Assembly (NCBI GenBank): GCA_037974665.1
Contig: CM075768.1
Location: forward strand, 65,003,816 to 65,067,815
Source of the DNA: Ehretia macrophylla
Taxonomy: Eukaryota > Streptophyta > Magnoliopsida > Boraginales > Ehretiaceae
Reading direction: 5' to 3'
Length of the DNA stretch: 64,000 bases
Part shown: one piece after another, positions 46,012 through 58,269 of the stretch
Numbering within the stretch: position 1 is the stretch's first letter
Layout: every line of letters starts with the position of its first letter
Program-made: the position numbers and the translations under genes
Notes under the pieces: generated by a model
The model's input: only the letters and a program-made list of their open reading frames with translations
Told to the model about the DNA's origin: nothing
Database searches by the model: none

Positions 46012-46569
46012 GTCATGGTTAGGGTACAATTCCTTTATTTGTTAATGGTTCACAGTCACATCCTAGAGAGATGGCCCATTCAAAAGGCCCAATGGGCTTA
46101 ACGACAACCCATCCGCTTCAACAACGCAGCATGTTCGCAAGATGTCATATCGACTCGTTGTAGGGCCCTCTAATGTCCCGCGAGTAAGGTTCTCGTCCTT
46201 CTAACAGCTCACGTCGTACGATCCGGGACGAAAAAACATAGCAAAAGAAGAAAACTGGATTGAAACTGATGAAAACATTCGATTTTGGGCTCCAAAATTG
46301 GGCACAGTGAGCAAGCTGGCTACCCCAGTCGTAGAGCTCTCATAGAGCTTTACAACGGTATGTTGTGCACCCTGTAACTCCTTACGGATCAAAAGTTATG
46401 GGCACAAGAGCGACGGAGACCTGGTCATAAGGCCTACGCCCTCGGTTTGTGGGCCCTGCCTCTACGTGAAGCGAAGTTGTCTTGCCCAATGTTTAGTGGG
46501 ATTCGGTAATAGAAATTTGGTGGATAAAGTATCTTGGCAACCCTAACCAGGGCAAAAAAAATTGAAATG

Positions 46570-46687
46570 GGGTGCAACACGAGGACTTCCCAAGGGGTCA
46601 CCCAACCTAGTACTACTCTCGCCCAAGTACGCTTAACTTCGGAGTTCCGATGGGATCCGCTGCATTAGTGCTGGTATGATCGTACCC
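46570..46687 (-). rRNA. 5S rRNA, copy 51
   Basis: Changes: CCAAGGGG, CCCAACC in box C, AAGTACGC in box A, GTTCCGATG, CCGCTGC and GATCGTACCC. Confidence 0.9.
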
Positions 46688-47246
46688 GTCATGGTTAGGG
46701 CACAACTCCTTTATTTGTTAACGGTTCACATTACCAGCCTAGAGAGATGGCCCATTCAAAAGGCCCAATGGGCTTAACGACAACCCATCCGCTTCAACAA
46801 CGCAGCATGTTCACAAGATGTCATATCGACTCGTTGTAGGGCCCTCTAATGTCCCGCGAGTAAGGTTGTCATCCTTTTAACAGCTCACGACGTACGATCC
46901 GGGACAAAAAAACAGAGCAAAAGAAGAAAACTGGCCTGAAACTAATGAAAACATTCGATTTTGGGCTCCAAAATTGGGCACAGTGAGCAAGCTGGCTGCC
47001 CCAGTCGTAGAGCTCTCATAGAGCTTTGCAACGGTATGCTGTGCGCCCTATAACTCCTTACTGATCAAAAGTTATGGGCACAGGAGCGACGAAGACCTGG
47101 TCACAAGGCCTACGCCCTCGGTTTGTGGGCCCAGCCTCTACGTGAAGCGAAGTTGTCTTGCTCAGTGTTTAGTGGGATTCGGTAATAGAAATTTGGTGGA
47201 TAAAGTATCTTGGCAACCCTAACCAGGGCAAAAAAAATTGAAATGG

Positions 47247-47364
47247 GGGTGCAACACGAGGACTTCCCAAGGGGTCACCCATCCTAGTACTACTCTCGCC
47301 CAAGTACGCTTAACTTCAGAGTTCCGATGGGATCCGGTGAATTAGTGCTAGTATGATCGCACCC
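47247..47364 (-). rRNA. 5S rRNA, copy 52
   Basis: Changes: CCAAGGGG, AAGTACGC in box A, CTTCAGAG, GTTCCGATG, GGTGAATT and GTGCTAG. Box A variant shared with copy 51. Confidence 0.9.
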
Positions 47365-47923
47365 GTCTTGTTGAGGGTACAATTCCTATATTTGTTAACG
47401 GTTCACAGTCCCAACCTAGAGAGATGGCCCACTCAAAAGGCCCAATGGGCTTAACGACAACCCATCCGCTTCAACAGCGCAGCATCCTCGCAAGACGTGT
47501 TATCGACTCGTTTTAGGGCCCTCTAATGTCCCGCGAGTAAGGTTGTCGTCCTTTTAACACCTCACGACGTACGATCCGGGACGAAAAAATAGAGCAAAAG
47601 AAGAAAAGTGGCCTGAAACTGATGAAAACGTTTGGTTTTGGGCTCCAAAAATGGGCACAACGAGCAAGCTCGCTGCCCCCGTCGTAGAGCTCTCAGAGAG
47701 CTTTGCAACGGTATGCTGTGCGCCGCGTAACTCCTTACGGATCAAAAGTTATTGGAACCAGAGCGACAGAGACCTGGTCACAAGCCCTACGTCCTCGGTT
47801 TGTGGGCCCAGCCTCTAGGTGAAGCGAAGTTGTCTTGCCCAATGTTCCGTGGGATTCAGTATGAGAAATTTTGTGGATAAAGTATCTTGGCAACCCTAAC
47901 CACGGCAAAAAAAATTGAAAAAG

Positions 47924-48041
47924 GGGTACAACACGAGGATTTCCCAAGGGGTCACCCATCCTAGTACTACTCTTGCCCAAGCACGCTTAACTTCGGAGTT
48001 CTGATGGGATCCGATGCATTAGTGCTGGTATGATCGTAGCC
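47924..48041 (-). rRNA. 5S rRNA, copy 53
   Basis: Changes: GGGTACAAC, GGATTTCCCAAGGGG, CTCTTGCC, CCGATGC and GATCGTAGCC. Confidence 0.9.
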
Positions 48042-48595
48042 ATCGTGTTGAGGGCACAATTCCTTTATTTGTTAACAGTTCACAGTCCCAGCCTAGAGAG
48101 ATGGCCCATTCAAAAGGCCCAATGGGCTTAAAGACAACCCATCCGCTTCAACAACGCAGCATCCTCGCAAGACGTGATATGGACACATTGTAGGTCCCTC
48201 TAATGTCCCGCGAGTAAGGTTGTCGTCCTTTTAACAACTCACGACGTACGATCCCGGACAAAAAAACATAGAAAATGAAGAAAAGTGGTTTGAAACTGAT
48301 GAAAACGTTCGGTTTTGGGCACCAAAAATGGCCACAACGTGCAAGCTCGCTGCCCCCGTCGTAGAGCTCTCAGAGAGCTTTGCAACGTTGTGCGCCACGT
48401 AACTCCTTACGGATCAAAAGTTATGGGCACTGGAGCGACGGAGACATGGTCACAAGGCATACGCCCTCGGTTTGTGGGCCCAGCCTCTACGTGAAGCGAA
48501 GTTGTCTTGCCCAAAGTTTCATGGGATTCGTTATGAGAAATTTGGTGGATAAAGTATCTTCGCAACCCTGACCAGGGCAAAAAAAATTGAAAAGG

Positions 48596-48713
48596 GGGTA
48601 CAACACGAGTACTTCCTAGGGGGGTACCCATCCTATTACTACTCTCGCCCAAGCACGCTTAACTTCGGAGTTCTGATGGGATCCACTGTATTTGTGCTGG
48701 TATGATCGCACCC
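48596..48713 (-). rRNA. 5S rRNA, copy 54
   Basis: Changes: GGGTACAAC, CGAGTAC, CCTAGGGGGGTACCC in box C, CCTATTAC, and CCACTGTATTTG. The start CGCACCC is normal. It lies 672 bp from copy 53. Confidence 0.89.
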
Positions 48714-49272
48714 GTCATGTTGAGGGCACAATTCCTTTATTTGTTAACGGTTCACAGTCTCAGCCTAGAGAGATGACCCATTCAAAAGGCCCAATGGGTT
48801 TAACGACAACCAATCTGCTTCAACAACGCAGCATCCTCGCAAGACGTGATATCGACGCGCTGTATGGCCCTCTAATGTCCTGCGAGTATGGTTTTCGTCC
48901 TTTTAACAGCTCACGACTTACGATCCGGGACGAAAAAATAGAGCAAAAGAAGAAAGGTGGCCTGAAACTGATGAAAACATTTGATTTTGGGCTCCAAAAA
49001 TGGGCACAGCGAGCAAGTTGGCTGCCCCCGTCATAGAGGTCTCAGAGAGCTTTGCAACGGTATGCTGTGCACCGCGTAACTGCATATGGATCAAAAGTTA
49101 TGGGCACCGGAGCGACGGAGACCTGATCACAAGGTCTACGCCCTCGGTTTGTGGGCCCAGCCTCTACGTGAAGCGAAGTTCTCTTGCTCAATGTTCTGTG
49201 GGATTCGGTAATAAAAATTTGGTCGATAAAGTATCTTGGCAACCCTAACCAGGGCAAAAAAAATTGAGAAAA

Positions 49273-49390
49273 AGGTGTAACACGAGGACTTCCCAAGGGG
49301 TCACCCATCCTAGTACTACTCTCGCCTAAGCACGCTTAACTTCGGAGTTGTGATGGGATCCGGTGCATTGGTGCTGGTATGATCGCACCC
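49273..49390 (-). rRNA. 5S rRNA, copy 55
   Basis: Changes: AGGTGTAAC at the 3' end, CCAAGGGG, CGCCTAAG in box A, GAGTTGTG and GCATTGG. The LTR at 49687-53267 is 296 bp upstream. Confidence 0.9.
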
Positions 49391-49696
49391 GTCATGTTGA
49401 GGGCACAATTCCTTTATTTGTTAATGGTTCACAGTCCCAGCCTAGAGAGATGACCCATTCAAAAGGCCCAATGGGCTTAACGGCAACCCATCTGCGTCAA
49501 CAACGCAGCATCCTCGCAAGATGTGATATCGACTCATTGTAGGGCCCTTTAATGTCCCGCGAGTAAGGTTGTCGTCCTTTTAACAGCTCACGATGTACGA
49601 TCCGGGACAAAAAAATTGAGCAAAAGAAGAAACGTGGGCTAAAATTGATGAAAACGATCGATTTCGGGCTCCAAAAACGGGCATAGTGTGAGGCCC

Positions 49697-49915
49697 GTCC
49701 CCGATTTGCGTGCAAAACCTAGTTTCGTGTGCCCTAACCTAGATTTGCATGCCATGACCTAGGTTTAAGAATTGTGTTCATTATTTGTGCCATGCATTGA
49801 AATATGTGCATTCATTTAGGGTTGCGTGCACTTACTTGAAAAACGTGCGTTCGTCTCGTAGTTCGTGTCCTACCTCGTGGTACGTGCCCTATACCTAGGA
49901 AAGTGTGCCTTCACG
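49697..49915 (+). repeat. Short ACGTGC minisatellite, LTR copy 4
   Basis: About half the length of the repeat in copies 1 and 2; the missing repeats explain much of the shorter LTR. Cores such as GTGCGTTCG and GTACGTGCCC are visible. Confidence 0.65.
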
Positions 49916-50382
49916 CTAATCAAGAAAGCATCTTTCACAGAGCACTAGACTATTAAACAATCCTACAAAATCCACTATCAATATAATAATCCTAATTCAA
50001 CTCACTAGAAGACAAAAATGCATCAAACACTAAACATTCTTCATTCTTTATTCCTTTTCTTTTTGCACTTCCAAACACAAGCAATAAAATAAGCTTAACC
50101 AAGACAAAATTCATAATTTTCCCACATGCTTGGCCGACCATACCATGGTTTTGCACAAGGTTTGAACAATTTTATAGTCAACTATGCATGCTTAGACAAA
50201 CTATGACAAAAAATGCATAAAAAAATGATCAAAACCACCTCAAATCTCTCTCTTGCTCGACCAAAAACTCATAGCCCATGCTAACATTTCAAAATTCCAC
50301 CATGAAGACAAAAAAAATCAGATTTGGAAGCCCAAGGAAGACCAATGCTTGGGGGAATGCACAAGAGATGTATTCTTGTCAT

Positions 50383-50438
50383 ATCTTCATTTTCTTTTCA
50401 ATCTTTCTGTCTCCCCTCTCATTTTCCTCTCTCATTCT
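50383..50438 (+). promoter_or_regulatory. Pyrimidine-rich tract, LTR copy 4
   Basis: Equivalent tract with more A interruptions; followed by CTAGGCCTTGGC in place of CATTTCGGTTTTGGC. Confidence 0.4.
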
Positions 50439-52107
50439 AGGCCTTGGCTGAGTTATTGATCTTCTTAGCTTCTCTTCTTCACACCATAGCTAAGCAAAGC
50501 AAGCTACAAGCAAAGAACCTCAACCGAGCTAGCTAGGAGTTGAAAATTACACATGCATGTGCATTGAAGACTCTATTCGGCCTAGGTAAGCTTCTTGGCA
50601 TCCATTTCTTTTCTTCATGTTCTAACTTCATGCATGTGCTAAGAGATTGATCACTAAGCTAGGAAAAATAGAGAAAAGCTAGTTGGGTTTTCGGCTAAGC
50701 AAGGAGAGGAAGAAGGTTGTGCTTCAACAAGGTTTTTGAGCATCTTTGTGGTTGATTGCTAAGGTGAGGGTTAAAACCTTTTGAAAACTCTTCAAAAATT
50801 CACATGCATGCTCATAAATGTGTGTATTTGCTTCTGTACTTGAGCTATATGGTCGTTCATAAGCTTAAACAACCATGGATGGCAAGATCTTGGCTTGAAA
50901 TTGATGCTAGGTGAAGTCAAAATTGTTGACAGCTCTCTGACCAGTCAGTTCGAGGTAAGTTTAGCTAGGCACATGATGTTGAAAATACATGAAAATTGGT
51001 AGGTGATTAGTTTGGACAGTTTTAAAAATTTTTCCCAGAAATAGGCCGAAGCAAATTTGGACTCTAAGGTCCTCAAAATGGCAAATCTTTAAAATGTGAC
51101 CAAATTTGGAAATCTGGAAAAATGAAGCAGGTTTTGGCAGATGCACTGACCTTTTGGAACGAACCATATTTGACTTAATAAATGATGTCAAAAATGCATT
51201 AAATTTGGGTTTCTGCTATATTTTTCAGTTCTGGAAAATTTTGTCAGAAATGAACTAAGGCTAAAACTGACCCTAAGGACCTCAAAATCGTCAATTTCTG
51301 AAAAGTGTGCAAATCTGGACAGTTTTGTGCTACCTCACTATTTCGGCTATAACTAATGATTCCAAAACTCCAATTGATGCAAGGTTTGTTTCTGATTTTA
51401 GTTAACTTCTTAAGCTTTAATTTGACATCTTATTCACTGAATTTGGAGATTTTTTGATTATCCTATTGATTGTGAGAAAACAGCCTATTGCAGTAAAGTT
51501 TTCATTTAGCTACATGCTTGGAAAATTGTTGTAACCTCTCTTGTGGTAATAATTGTGTGGAAATGTGGTGTTGGGATGTTATGTGGACTGTTTTGAGTAC
51601 TTGAGGATGCTTGAATTGAATGATGCATAACTTGAGAATGATTTTGAGTTGACTTAGGGTTTTAATCACACGATTAAGCATGAAACGGAAACCCTAATGA
51701 CTAGGTAGTCTTGCTAAGTGTTGATCATTTGGATATTGTGTGGAAATTATATGCTTAGTGGGCTGCCCATAATTGTCTTATAACTTTAAATGGGATTTTG
51801 ACCATTGCATGTTGACAAATAAGCTTTCCTTGCATCCGAACCCATGTTGATATCATTGCATGTTGAATAATCTTATCACTTGATCAAGTGGGCTTCTTAA
51901 TGTGTTATATGGCCTGTTTTACATGTGTTACATGGCTGCCCGTTTAATTTTCATATAACTCTATATGCCTTTCAAGTGAAATTTCCTGTCTTATCGTGCC
52001 CTGCTTGTTTACCTGTCAATGTGCAATCTTATCATTGTCCGGAGGCAACCTACTTTGTTGTCCTCCTACTGTGATATATTACCTGTTATGAATGTGCATT
52101 TGCATAC

Positions 52108-52275
52108 AAGGTTGCAACCTTTCCTATTGGCATGGTAGCGATCACGCACACTGGCCGGCATCGGGCTTGCGGGTGTTCCCGTGACTACCATGGTCCCATT
52201 CCCTCTCTCGCTTGGGGGCTAGACTTCCTCGGAGAGTTGGGTCGTAGGATTTCGGGGCACATCCGGAGTACACCC
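52108..52275 (+). other. GC-rich conserved LTR module, copy 4
   Basis: AAGGTTGCAACCTT palindrome (52108-52121) and the same core; here CTGGCCGGCATCGGG replaces CCGGGCGGCATCGGG and the end is GCACATCCGGAGTAC. Confidence 0.75.
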
Positions 52276-52568
52276 ACCTGGCGTGTTTGGGGGATGATTT
52301 GAAGTCGGCCGCAACAACTGATCCTGGAACTGATCTGAGAGCAAAAGCTCACTGTATTCTTTTTACTATGTGTATAAGTACTCTCGCTTGGTTCCTAGAG
52401 AACCTCGGGGAGGAAAGACCGGTATTCCTATTTCTGTACTTATATTTCTGTTGTGTTCATGCTTGCAAAAAGGGATTTTCATAAGTTGAACTGGAAAATG
52501 AGTTTCAAAACTTATTACTCGTTCCCCCTCGTTGAGTTCATAAGGACTCACCCTCTTTTATTATCTCA

Positions 52569-52631
52569 GGTGAAGAAGACCCAGAACAGGTACCCGAGGA
52601 CGGTGTGCCTAATGATGAACCTCTAGTGTGA
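52569..52631 (+). other. Short acidic reading frame, LTR copy 4
   Basis: 20 codons, GEEDPEQ to EPLV, then TGA; preceded by TTATTATCTCAG. Confidence 0.35.
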
Positions 52632-53535
52632 CTGCCTATCATTGTTTGTTTTGCTTGAATGTGACTACTTGTGAACTTTATGTTACTTGAAGACTATTTC
52701 CTTTTATGTTGCTCGATGTCATGATGTAAAAGACCCCCGTTGTAATTTGGGGTCTAATTTTGGTTTGTACTTATATTAAGTAGACTGATGCTAGACATGA
52801 CACTACTATGATCGTTTTGCTTTTATTACCGCTAGTATCTATCTTAGGTTATGACGCTTTAGTTAAGAACTAAGTAAATGAACTTATCCAATCTTAACAG
52901 GTACTTGCTATAGAGCTAAGATCAACTGGTATATTTGTAACGAGGATAAATAAACAAACGAGACATAATATCATGCTAGGTTATAAATCAAACGGGACGT
53001 CGAAATAACCAATAGGCAATTCAATTGATGGTAAATTAGTAACCTTAGTTGGAAATGAATTTGAGATGGTAAATTTTGAGGCGTTTAGAGAATTAGGTTA
53101 AACCAAAGGGCCAATTACAGCCGTTATGCTGACGGTTTTCCGGAAAAAATTTAGAGTTTAGACTAAATCATTTGGTGTTAATCTTCATAAACAGCTAAGT
53201 ACGTGATATTACTTGAATGCTAGTTCACACCCTAGTCTACCCTTATAGGCCGGGTTGGGGCGTGACACACAGTGAGCAAGCTGGCTGCCCCGGTCGTAGA
53301 GCTCTCAGAGAGCTTTGCGATGGTATGCTATGCGCCGCGTAACTCCTTACGGATCAAAAGTTATGGGCACCAGAGCAACGGAGACCTGGTCACAAGCCCT
53401 ACGCCCTCGGATTGCTGGCCCAGCCTCCACGTGAAGCGAAGTTGTCTTACCCAAGGTGCCATGGGATTCGGAATGAGAAATTTGCTGGATAAAGTATCTT
53501 GGCAACCCTAACCAGGGCAAAAAAATTTGAAAAGG

Positions 53536-53653
53536 GGGTGCAACACGAGGACTTCCCAGGGGGTCACCCATCCTAAAACTACTCTCACCCAAGCACACTT
53601 AACTTCAGAGTTCTGATGGGATACGGTGCATTAGTGCTAGTATGATCACACCC
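53536..53653 (-). rRNA. 5S rRNA, copy 56
   Basis: Changes: CCTAAAACTAC, CTCACCC, CACACTT in box A, CTTCAGAG, GATACGG, GTGCTAG and GATCACACCC. Duplicate of copy 35. Confidence 0.9.
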
Positions 53654-54213
53654 GTCATGTAGAGGGCACAATTCCTTTATTTGTTAACACTTCACAGTCC
53701 CAGCCTAGAGAGATGGCCCACTCAAAAGGCCCAATGGGCTTAACGGTAGCCCATCCATTTCAACAACGCTGCATCGTCGCAAGACGTGATATCAATACGT
53801 TGTAGGGCCCTCTAATGTCCCATGAGTAGGGTTGTAGTCCTTTTAACAGCTCACGACGTACGATCCGGAATGAAAAAACATAGCAAAAAGAAGAAAAGTG
53901 GCTTGAAACAGATGAAAACGTTCAATTTTGGGCTCCAAAAATAGGTACAACAAGCAAGTTGGCTGCCCCCGTCGTAGAGCTCTCAGAGAGTTTTACAACG
54001 GTATGCTGTACGCCGCGTAACGCCCTACGGATCAAAAGTTATGGGCACCAGAGCGATGGAGACCTGGTAACAAGGCCTACGCCCTTGGTTTGTGGGCCCA
54101 GCCTCTACGTGTAGCGAAGTTGTCTTGCCCAATGTTCCGTGGGAGTGGGTAATAGAAATTTGGTGGATAAAGTATCTTGGCAACCCTAACCAGGGCAAAA
54201 AAAATTGAAAAAG

Positions 54214-54331
54214 GGGTGCAACACGAGGGCTTCCCAAGAGGTCACCCATCCTAGTACTACTCTCACCTAAGAACGCTTACCTTCGGAGTTCTTATGGGAT
54301 CCATTGCATTAGTGCTGGTATGATCGCACCC
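54214..54331 (-). rRNA. 5S rRNA, copy 57
   Basis: Changes: GAGGGCTTC, CCAAGAGG, CTCACCTAAGAACGC in box A, CTTACCTTCGG, GTTCTTATG and CCATTGC. Duplicate of copy 36 but more decayed. Confidence 0.89.
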
Positions 54332-54889
54332 GTCATGTAGAGGGCACAATTCCATTATTTGTTAACGGTTCACAGTCCCAGCCTAGAGAGATGGCCCATT
54401 CTAAAGGCCCATAGGCTTAACGGCAACCCATCCACTTCAACAACGCAGCATCCTCACAAGACGTGATATCGACTCGTTGTAGAGCCCAATAATGTCTAAC
54501 GAGTAAGGTTTTTTTCCTTTTAACAACTCATGACGTACAATCTGGGACCAAAAAATAGAGCAAAAGAAGAAAAGTGTCCTGAAACTGATGAAAACGTTCG
54601 ATTTTGGGCTCCAAAAAAGGGCAAAGCGAGCAAGCTCGCTGCCCCCATCGTAGAGCTCTCAGAGAGCTTTGCAACGGTATGATGTGCGCCGCGTAACTCC
54701 TTATGGATCAAAAGTTATGGGCACCGGAGCGACGGAGACCTGGTCACAAGGCCTACGCCATCAGTTTGTGGGCCCAGCCTCTACGTGAAGCGAAGTTGTC
54801 TTGCCCAATGTTCTGTGGGATTCGGTAATAGAAATTTGGTGGATAAAGTATCTTGGCAACACTAACCAGGGCAAAAAAAATTGAAAAGG

Positions 54890-55007
54890 GGGTGTAACAC
54901 GAGGACTTCCCAGGGGGTCACCCATCCTAGTACTACTCTCGCCCAAGTACGCTTAACTTCGGAGTTCTGATGGGATCCGGTGCATTAGTGCTGGTATGAT
55001 CGCCCCC
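54890..55007 (-). rRNA. 5S rRNA, copy 58
   Basis: Three changes: GGGTGTAAC, AAGTACGC in box A, and CGCCCCC at the start. Otherwise consensus. It is the uninterrupted partner of copy 37. Confidence 0.93.
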
Positions 55008-55095
55008 GTCATGTTGATGGCATAATTCCTTTATTTGTTAACGGTTCACAGTCCCAGTCTAGAGAGATGGCCCATTCAAAAGGCCCAATGGGCTT
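55008..55095 (-). promoter_or_regulatory. Upstream promoter region, type C (copy 58)
   Basis: Minus strand has AACAAATAAAGGAATT at the TATA position, an intermediate AT-rich version. The GGCCCATTCAAAAGG cluster is intact at about -61 to -88. Confidence 0.65.
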
Positions 55096-55566
55096 AACGA
55101 CAACCCATCAGCATCAACAACGCAGCATCCTTGCAAGACATCATATCGATGTGTTGTAGGGCCCTCCAATGTCCCGCGAGTAAGGTTGTCGCCCTTTTAA
55201 CAGCTCACGATGTACGATTCGGGACGAAAAAATAGAGCAAAAGAAGAGAAGTGGCCTGAAACTGATGAAAACGTTCGATTTTGGGCTCAAAAAATGGGAA
55301 CAGCAGGCAAGCTGGCTGCCTCCGTCGCAGAGCTCTTAGAGAGCATTGCAACGGTATACTGTGCGCCGCGTAACTCCTTACGGATCAAAAGTTATGGGCA
55401 CCAGAGCGACGGAGACCTGGTCACAAGCCCTACGCCCTGAGCTTGTTGGCCCAGCCACTACGTGATGCGAAGTTGTCTTGCCCAATGTTCCGTGGGATTC
55501 GGTATGAGAAATTTGGTGGATAAAGTATCTTGGCAACCCTAACCAGGGCCAAAAGAATTGAAAAGG

Positions 55567-55684
55567 GGGTGCAACACGAGGACTTCCCAGGGGGTCACCC
55601 ATCCGAGTACTACTCTCGTCCAAGCACGCTTATCTTCGGAGTTCTGATGGGATCCAGTGCATTAGTGCTGGTATGATCGCACCT
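55567..55684 (-). rRNA. 5S rRNA, copy 59
   Basis: Changes: CATCCGAG, CTCGTCC, CTTATCTTCGG, ATCCAGTG and GCACCT. Duplicate of copy 38, sharing CTCGTCC. Confidence 0.9.
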
Positions 55685-56242
55685 GTCATGTATAGGGCAC
55701 AATTCCTCTATTTGTTAACGGTTCACAGTCCCAGCCTAGAGAGATGGCCTATTCAAAACGCCCAATGGGCTTAACGACAACCCATCCGCTTCAACAACGC
55801 AGCACACTCGCAAGACGTGATATCGACGCGTTGTAGGGCCCTCTAATGTCCTGGGAGTAAGGTTGTCATCCATTTAACAACTCACGACTTACGATCCAGG
55901 ACGAAAAAATAGAGCAAAAGAAGAAAAGTGCCTGAAACTGATGAAAACGTTCGATTTTGGGCTCCAAAAATGGGCACAGCGAGCAAGCTGGCTGCCCCCG
56001 TCATAGAGCTCTCAGAGAGCTTTGCAACGGTATGCTGTGCGCCAAGTAACTCCATACGGATTAAAAGTTATAGGCACCGGAGCGACGGAGACCTGGTCAC
56101 AAGGCATACGCCCTCGGTTTGTGGGCCCCGCCTCTACGTGAAGCGAAGTTGTCTTGCCCAATTTTCTGTGGGATTCGGTAATAGAAATTTGGTGGATAAA
56201 GTATCATGGCAACCCTAACCAGGGCAAAAAAAATTGAAAAGG

Positions 56243-56359
56243 GGGTGCAACACGAGGACTTCCCAAGGGGTCACCCATCCTAGTACTCCTCTCGCCCAAG
56301 CACGCTAACTTCGGAGTTCTGATGGGATCCGATGCATTAGTGCTGGTATGATCACACCC
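56243..56359 (-). rRNA. 5S rRNA, copy 60
   Basis: 117-nt core with the same missing T (CACGCTAAC) as copy 39. Other changes: CCAAGGGG, AGTACTCC, CCGATGC and GATCACACCC. The terminator T-run is present here. Confidence 0.91.
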
Positions 56360-56916
56360 GTCATGTTGAGTGCACAATTCCTTTATTTGTTAATGGTTCA
56401 CAGTCCCAGTCTAGAGAGATGGTCTATTCAAAAGGCCCAGTGAGCTTAACGACAACCCATCTGCTTCAACAACGCAGCATCCTCGCAAGACGTGATATCG
56501 ACTCGTTGTAGGGCCCTCTAATGTCCAGCGAGTAAGGTTTTCGTCCTTTTAACATCTCACGAGGTACGATCAGCGACCAAAAAATAGAGCAAAAGAAGAA
56601 AAGTGGCCTGAAACTGATGAAAACGTTTGATTTTGGGCTCAAAAAAAGGCACAGCAAGCAAGATAGCTGCCCCATCGTAGAGCTCTCAGAGAGCTTTGCA
56701 ACAGTATGCTGTGCGCCGCGTAACTCCTTACGGATCAAAAGTCATGTGCACCGGAGCGACGGAGACCTGGTCACAAGGCCTACGCCCTCGGTTTGTGGAC
56801 CCATCCTCTATGTGAAGCGAAGTTGTCTTGCCCAATGTTTTGTGGATTTTGGTAATAGAAATTTGGTTGATAAAGTATCTTGACAACCCTAACCAGGGCA
56901 AAAAAAATTGAAAAGG

Positions 56917-57034
56917 GGGTGCAACACGAGGACTTCCCAGGGGGTCACCCATCCTAGTACTACTCTCGCCCAAGCACGCTTAACTTCGTGGTTCTGATGG
57001 GATCCGGTGTATTAGTGCTGGTATGATTGTACCC
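56917..57034 (-). rRNA. 5S rRNA, copy 61
   Basis: Changes: CGTGGTTC, GTGTATTAG and GATTGTACCC. Boxes A and C intact. Partner of copy 40 at the end of the duplicated block. Confidence 0.92.
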
Positions 57035-57593
57035 GTCATGTTGAGGGCACAATTCCTTTATTTGTTAACGGTTCACAGTCCCATCCTAGAGAGATGGCCC
57101 ATTCAAAAGGCCCAATGGGCTTAACGACCACCCATCCGCTTCAACAACGCAGTATCCTCGCAAGACGTGATATCGACGCGTTGTAGAGCCCTCTAATGTC
57201 CCGTGAGTAAGGTTGTCGTCCTTTTAACGGCTCATGACGTACGATCCGGGATGAAAAAATAGAGCAAAAGAAGAAAAGTGGCATGAAACTGATGAAAATG
57301 TTTGATTTTGGGCTCCAAAAATGGGCACAGCGAGTAAGCAGGCTAGCCCCATCGTAGAGCTCTCAGAGAGCTTTGCAACGGTATGCTGTGCGGCGCGTAA
57401 CTCCTTACGGATCAAAAGTTATGGGCACCGGAGGGACGGAGACCTGGTCACAAGCCTTACGCCCTCGGTTTGTGGGCCCAGCCTCTACGTGAAGCAAAGT
57501 TGTCTTGCCCAATGTTTCGTGGGATTCGGTAATAGAAATTTGGTGGATAAAGTATCTTGGCAACCCTAACCAGGGCAAAAAAAATTGAAAAGG

Positions 57594-57711
57594 GGGTGCA
57601 ACACGAGGACTTCCCACGGGGTCACCCATCCTAGTACAACTCTCACCTAAGGATGCTTAACTTCGAAGTTCTGATGGGATCCGGTGCATTAGTGGTGGTA
57701 GGTTCGCACCC
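57594..57711 (-). rRNA. 5S rRNA, copy 62
   Basis: Changes: CCACGGGG, AGTACAAC, CTCACCTAAGGATGC in box A, CGAAGTTC, GTGGTGG and AGGTTCGC. Probably inactive. Confidence 0.89.
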
Positions 57712-58269
57712 GCCATGTTGAGGGCACAATTCTTTTATTTGTTAACGGTTCACAGTCCCAACCTAGAGAGATGGCCCACTCAAAAGGCCCAATGGGCTTC
57801 ACGACAACCCATCCGCTTCAAAGCGTAGCATCCTCGCAAGACGTCCTATCGACTCGTTGTAGGGCCCTCTAATGTCCCGCGAGTAAGGTTGTCGTCCGTT
57901 TAACAGCTCACGACGTACGATCCGGGATGAAAAAATAGAGCAAAAGAAGAATAGTGGCCTGAAACTGATGAAAACATTCGATTTTGGGCTCCAAAAATGA
58001 GCAGAGCGAGCAAGCTAGCTACCCCCGTCGTAGAGCTCTCAGAGTGCTTTGCAACGGTATGTTGTGCGCCGCGTAACTCCTTACGGATCAAAAGTTATCA
58101 GAACCAGATCGACGGAGACCTGGTCACAAGCCCTATGCCCTCGGTTTGTAGGCCCAGCCTCTACGTGAAGCGAAGTTGTCTTGTCCAATGTTCCGTGGGA
58201 TTCAGTATAAGAAATTTGGTGGATAAAGTATCTTGGCAACCCTAACCAGGGCAAAAAAAATTGAAAAGG

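Larger units (their letters stand above)
37417..49686 (-). repeat. 5S rDNA array, block 5 (type C units)
   Basis: Eighteen type C units. The first three match 55185-57034 and belong to the duplicated block. From about 39.1 to 44.5 kb two unit types alternate. From about 44.5 to 47.3 kb the spacers share CCAAAATTGGGCACAGTG. One unit (gene 38447-38563) has lost the terminator region, and one (gene 48596-48713) is 5 bp short within the spacer near 48390. Confidence 0.95.
49687..53267 (+). mobile_element. Solo LTR, family 1, copy 4 (3581 bp)
   Basis: TGTGAGGCCCG to GGCGTGACA, flanked by CATAG (49682-49686) and CACAG (53268-53272). It belongs to a short subfamily with copy 6: a reduced ACGTGC-rich start (about 0.2 kb) and a 3' part with CTAGTATCTATCTTAGG, not found in copies 1 and 2. 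Its last 875 bp were copied to 30624-31498. No coding region. Confidence 0.88.
52393..57034. repeat. Duplicated block, right copy
   Basis: Partner of 30624-39239, about 4.64 kb, without the family 2 LTR. It retains continuity with the complete LTR copy 4 on its left, so it is the likely source arrangement. Confidence 0.85.
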
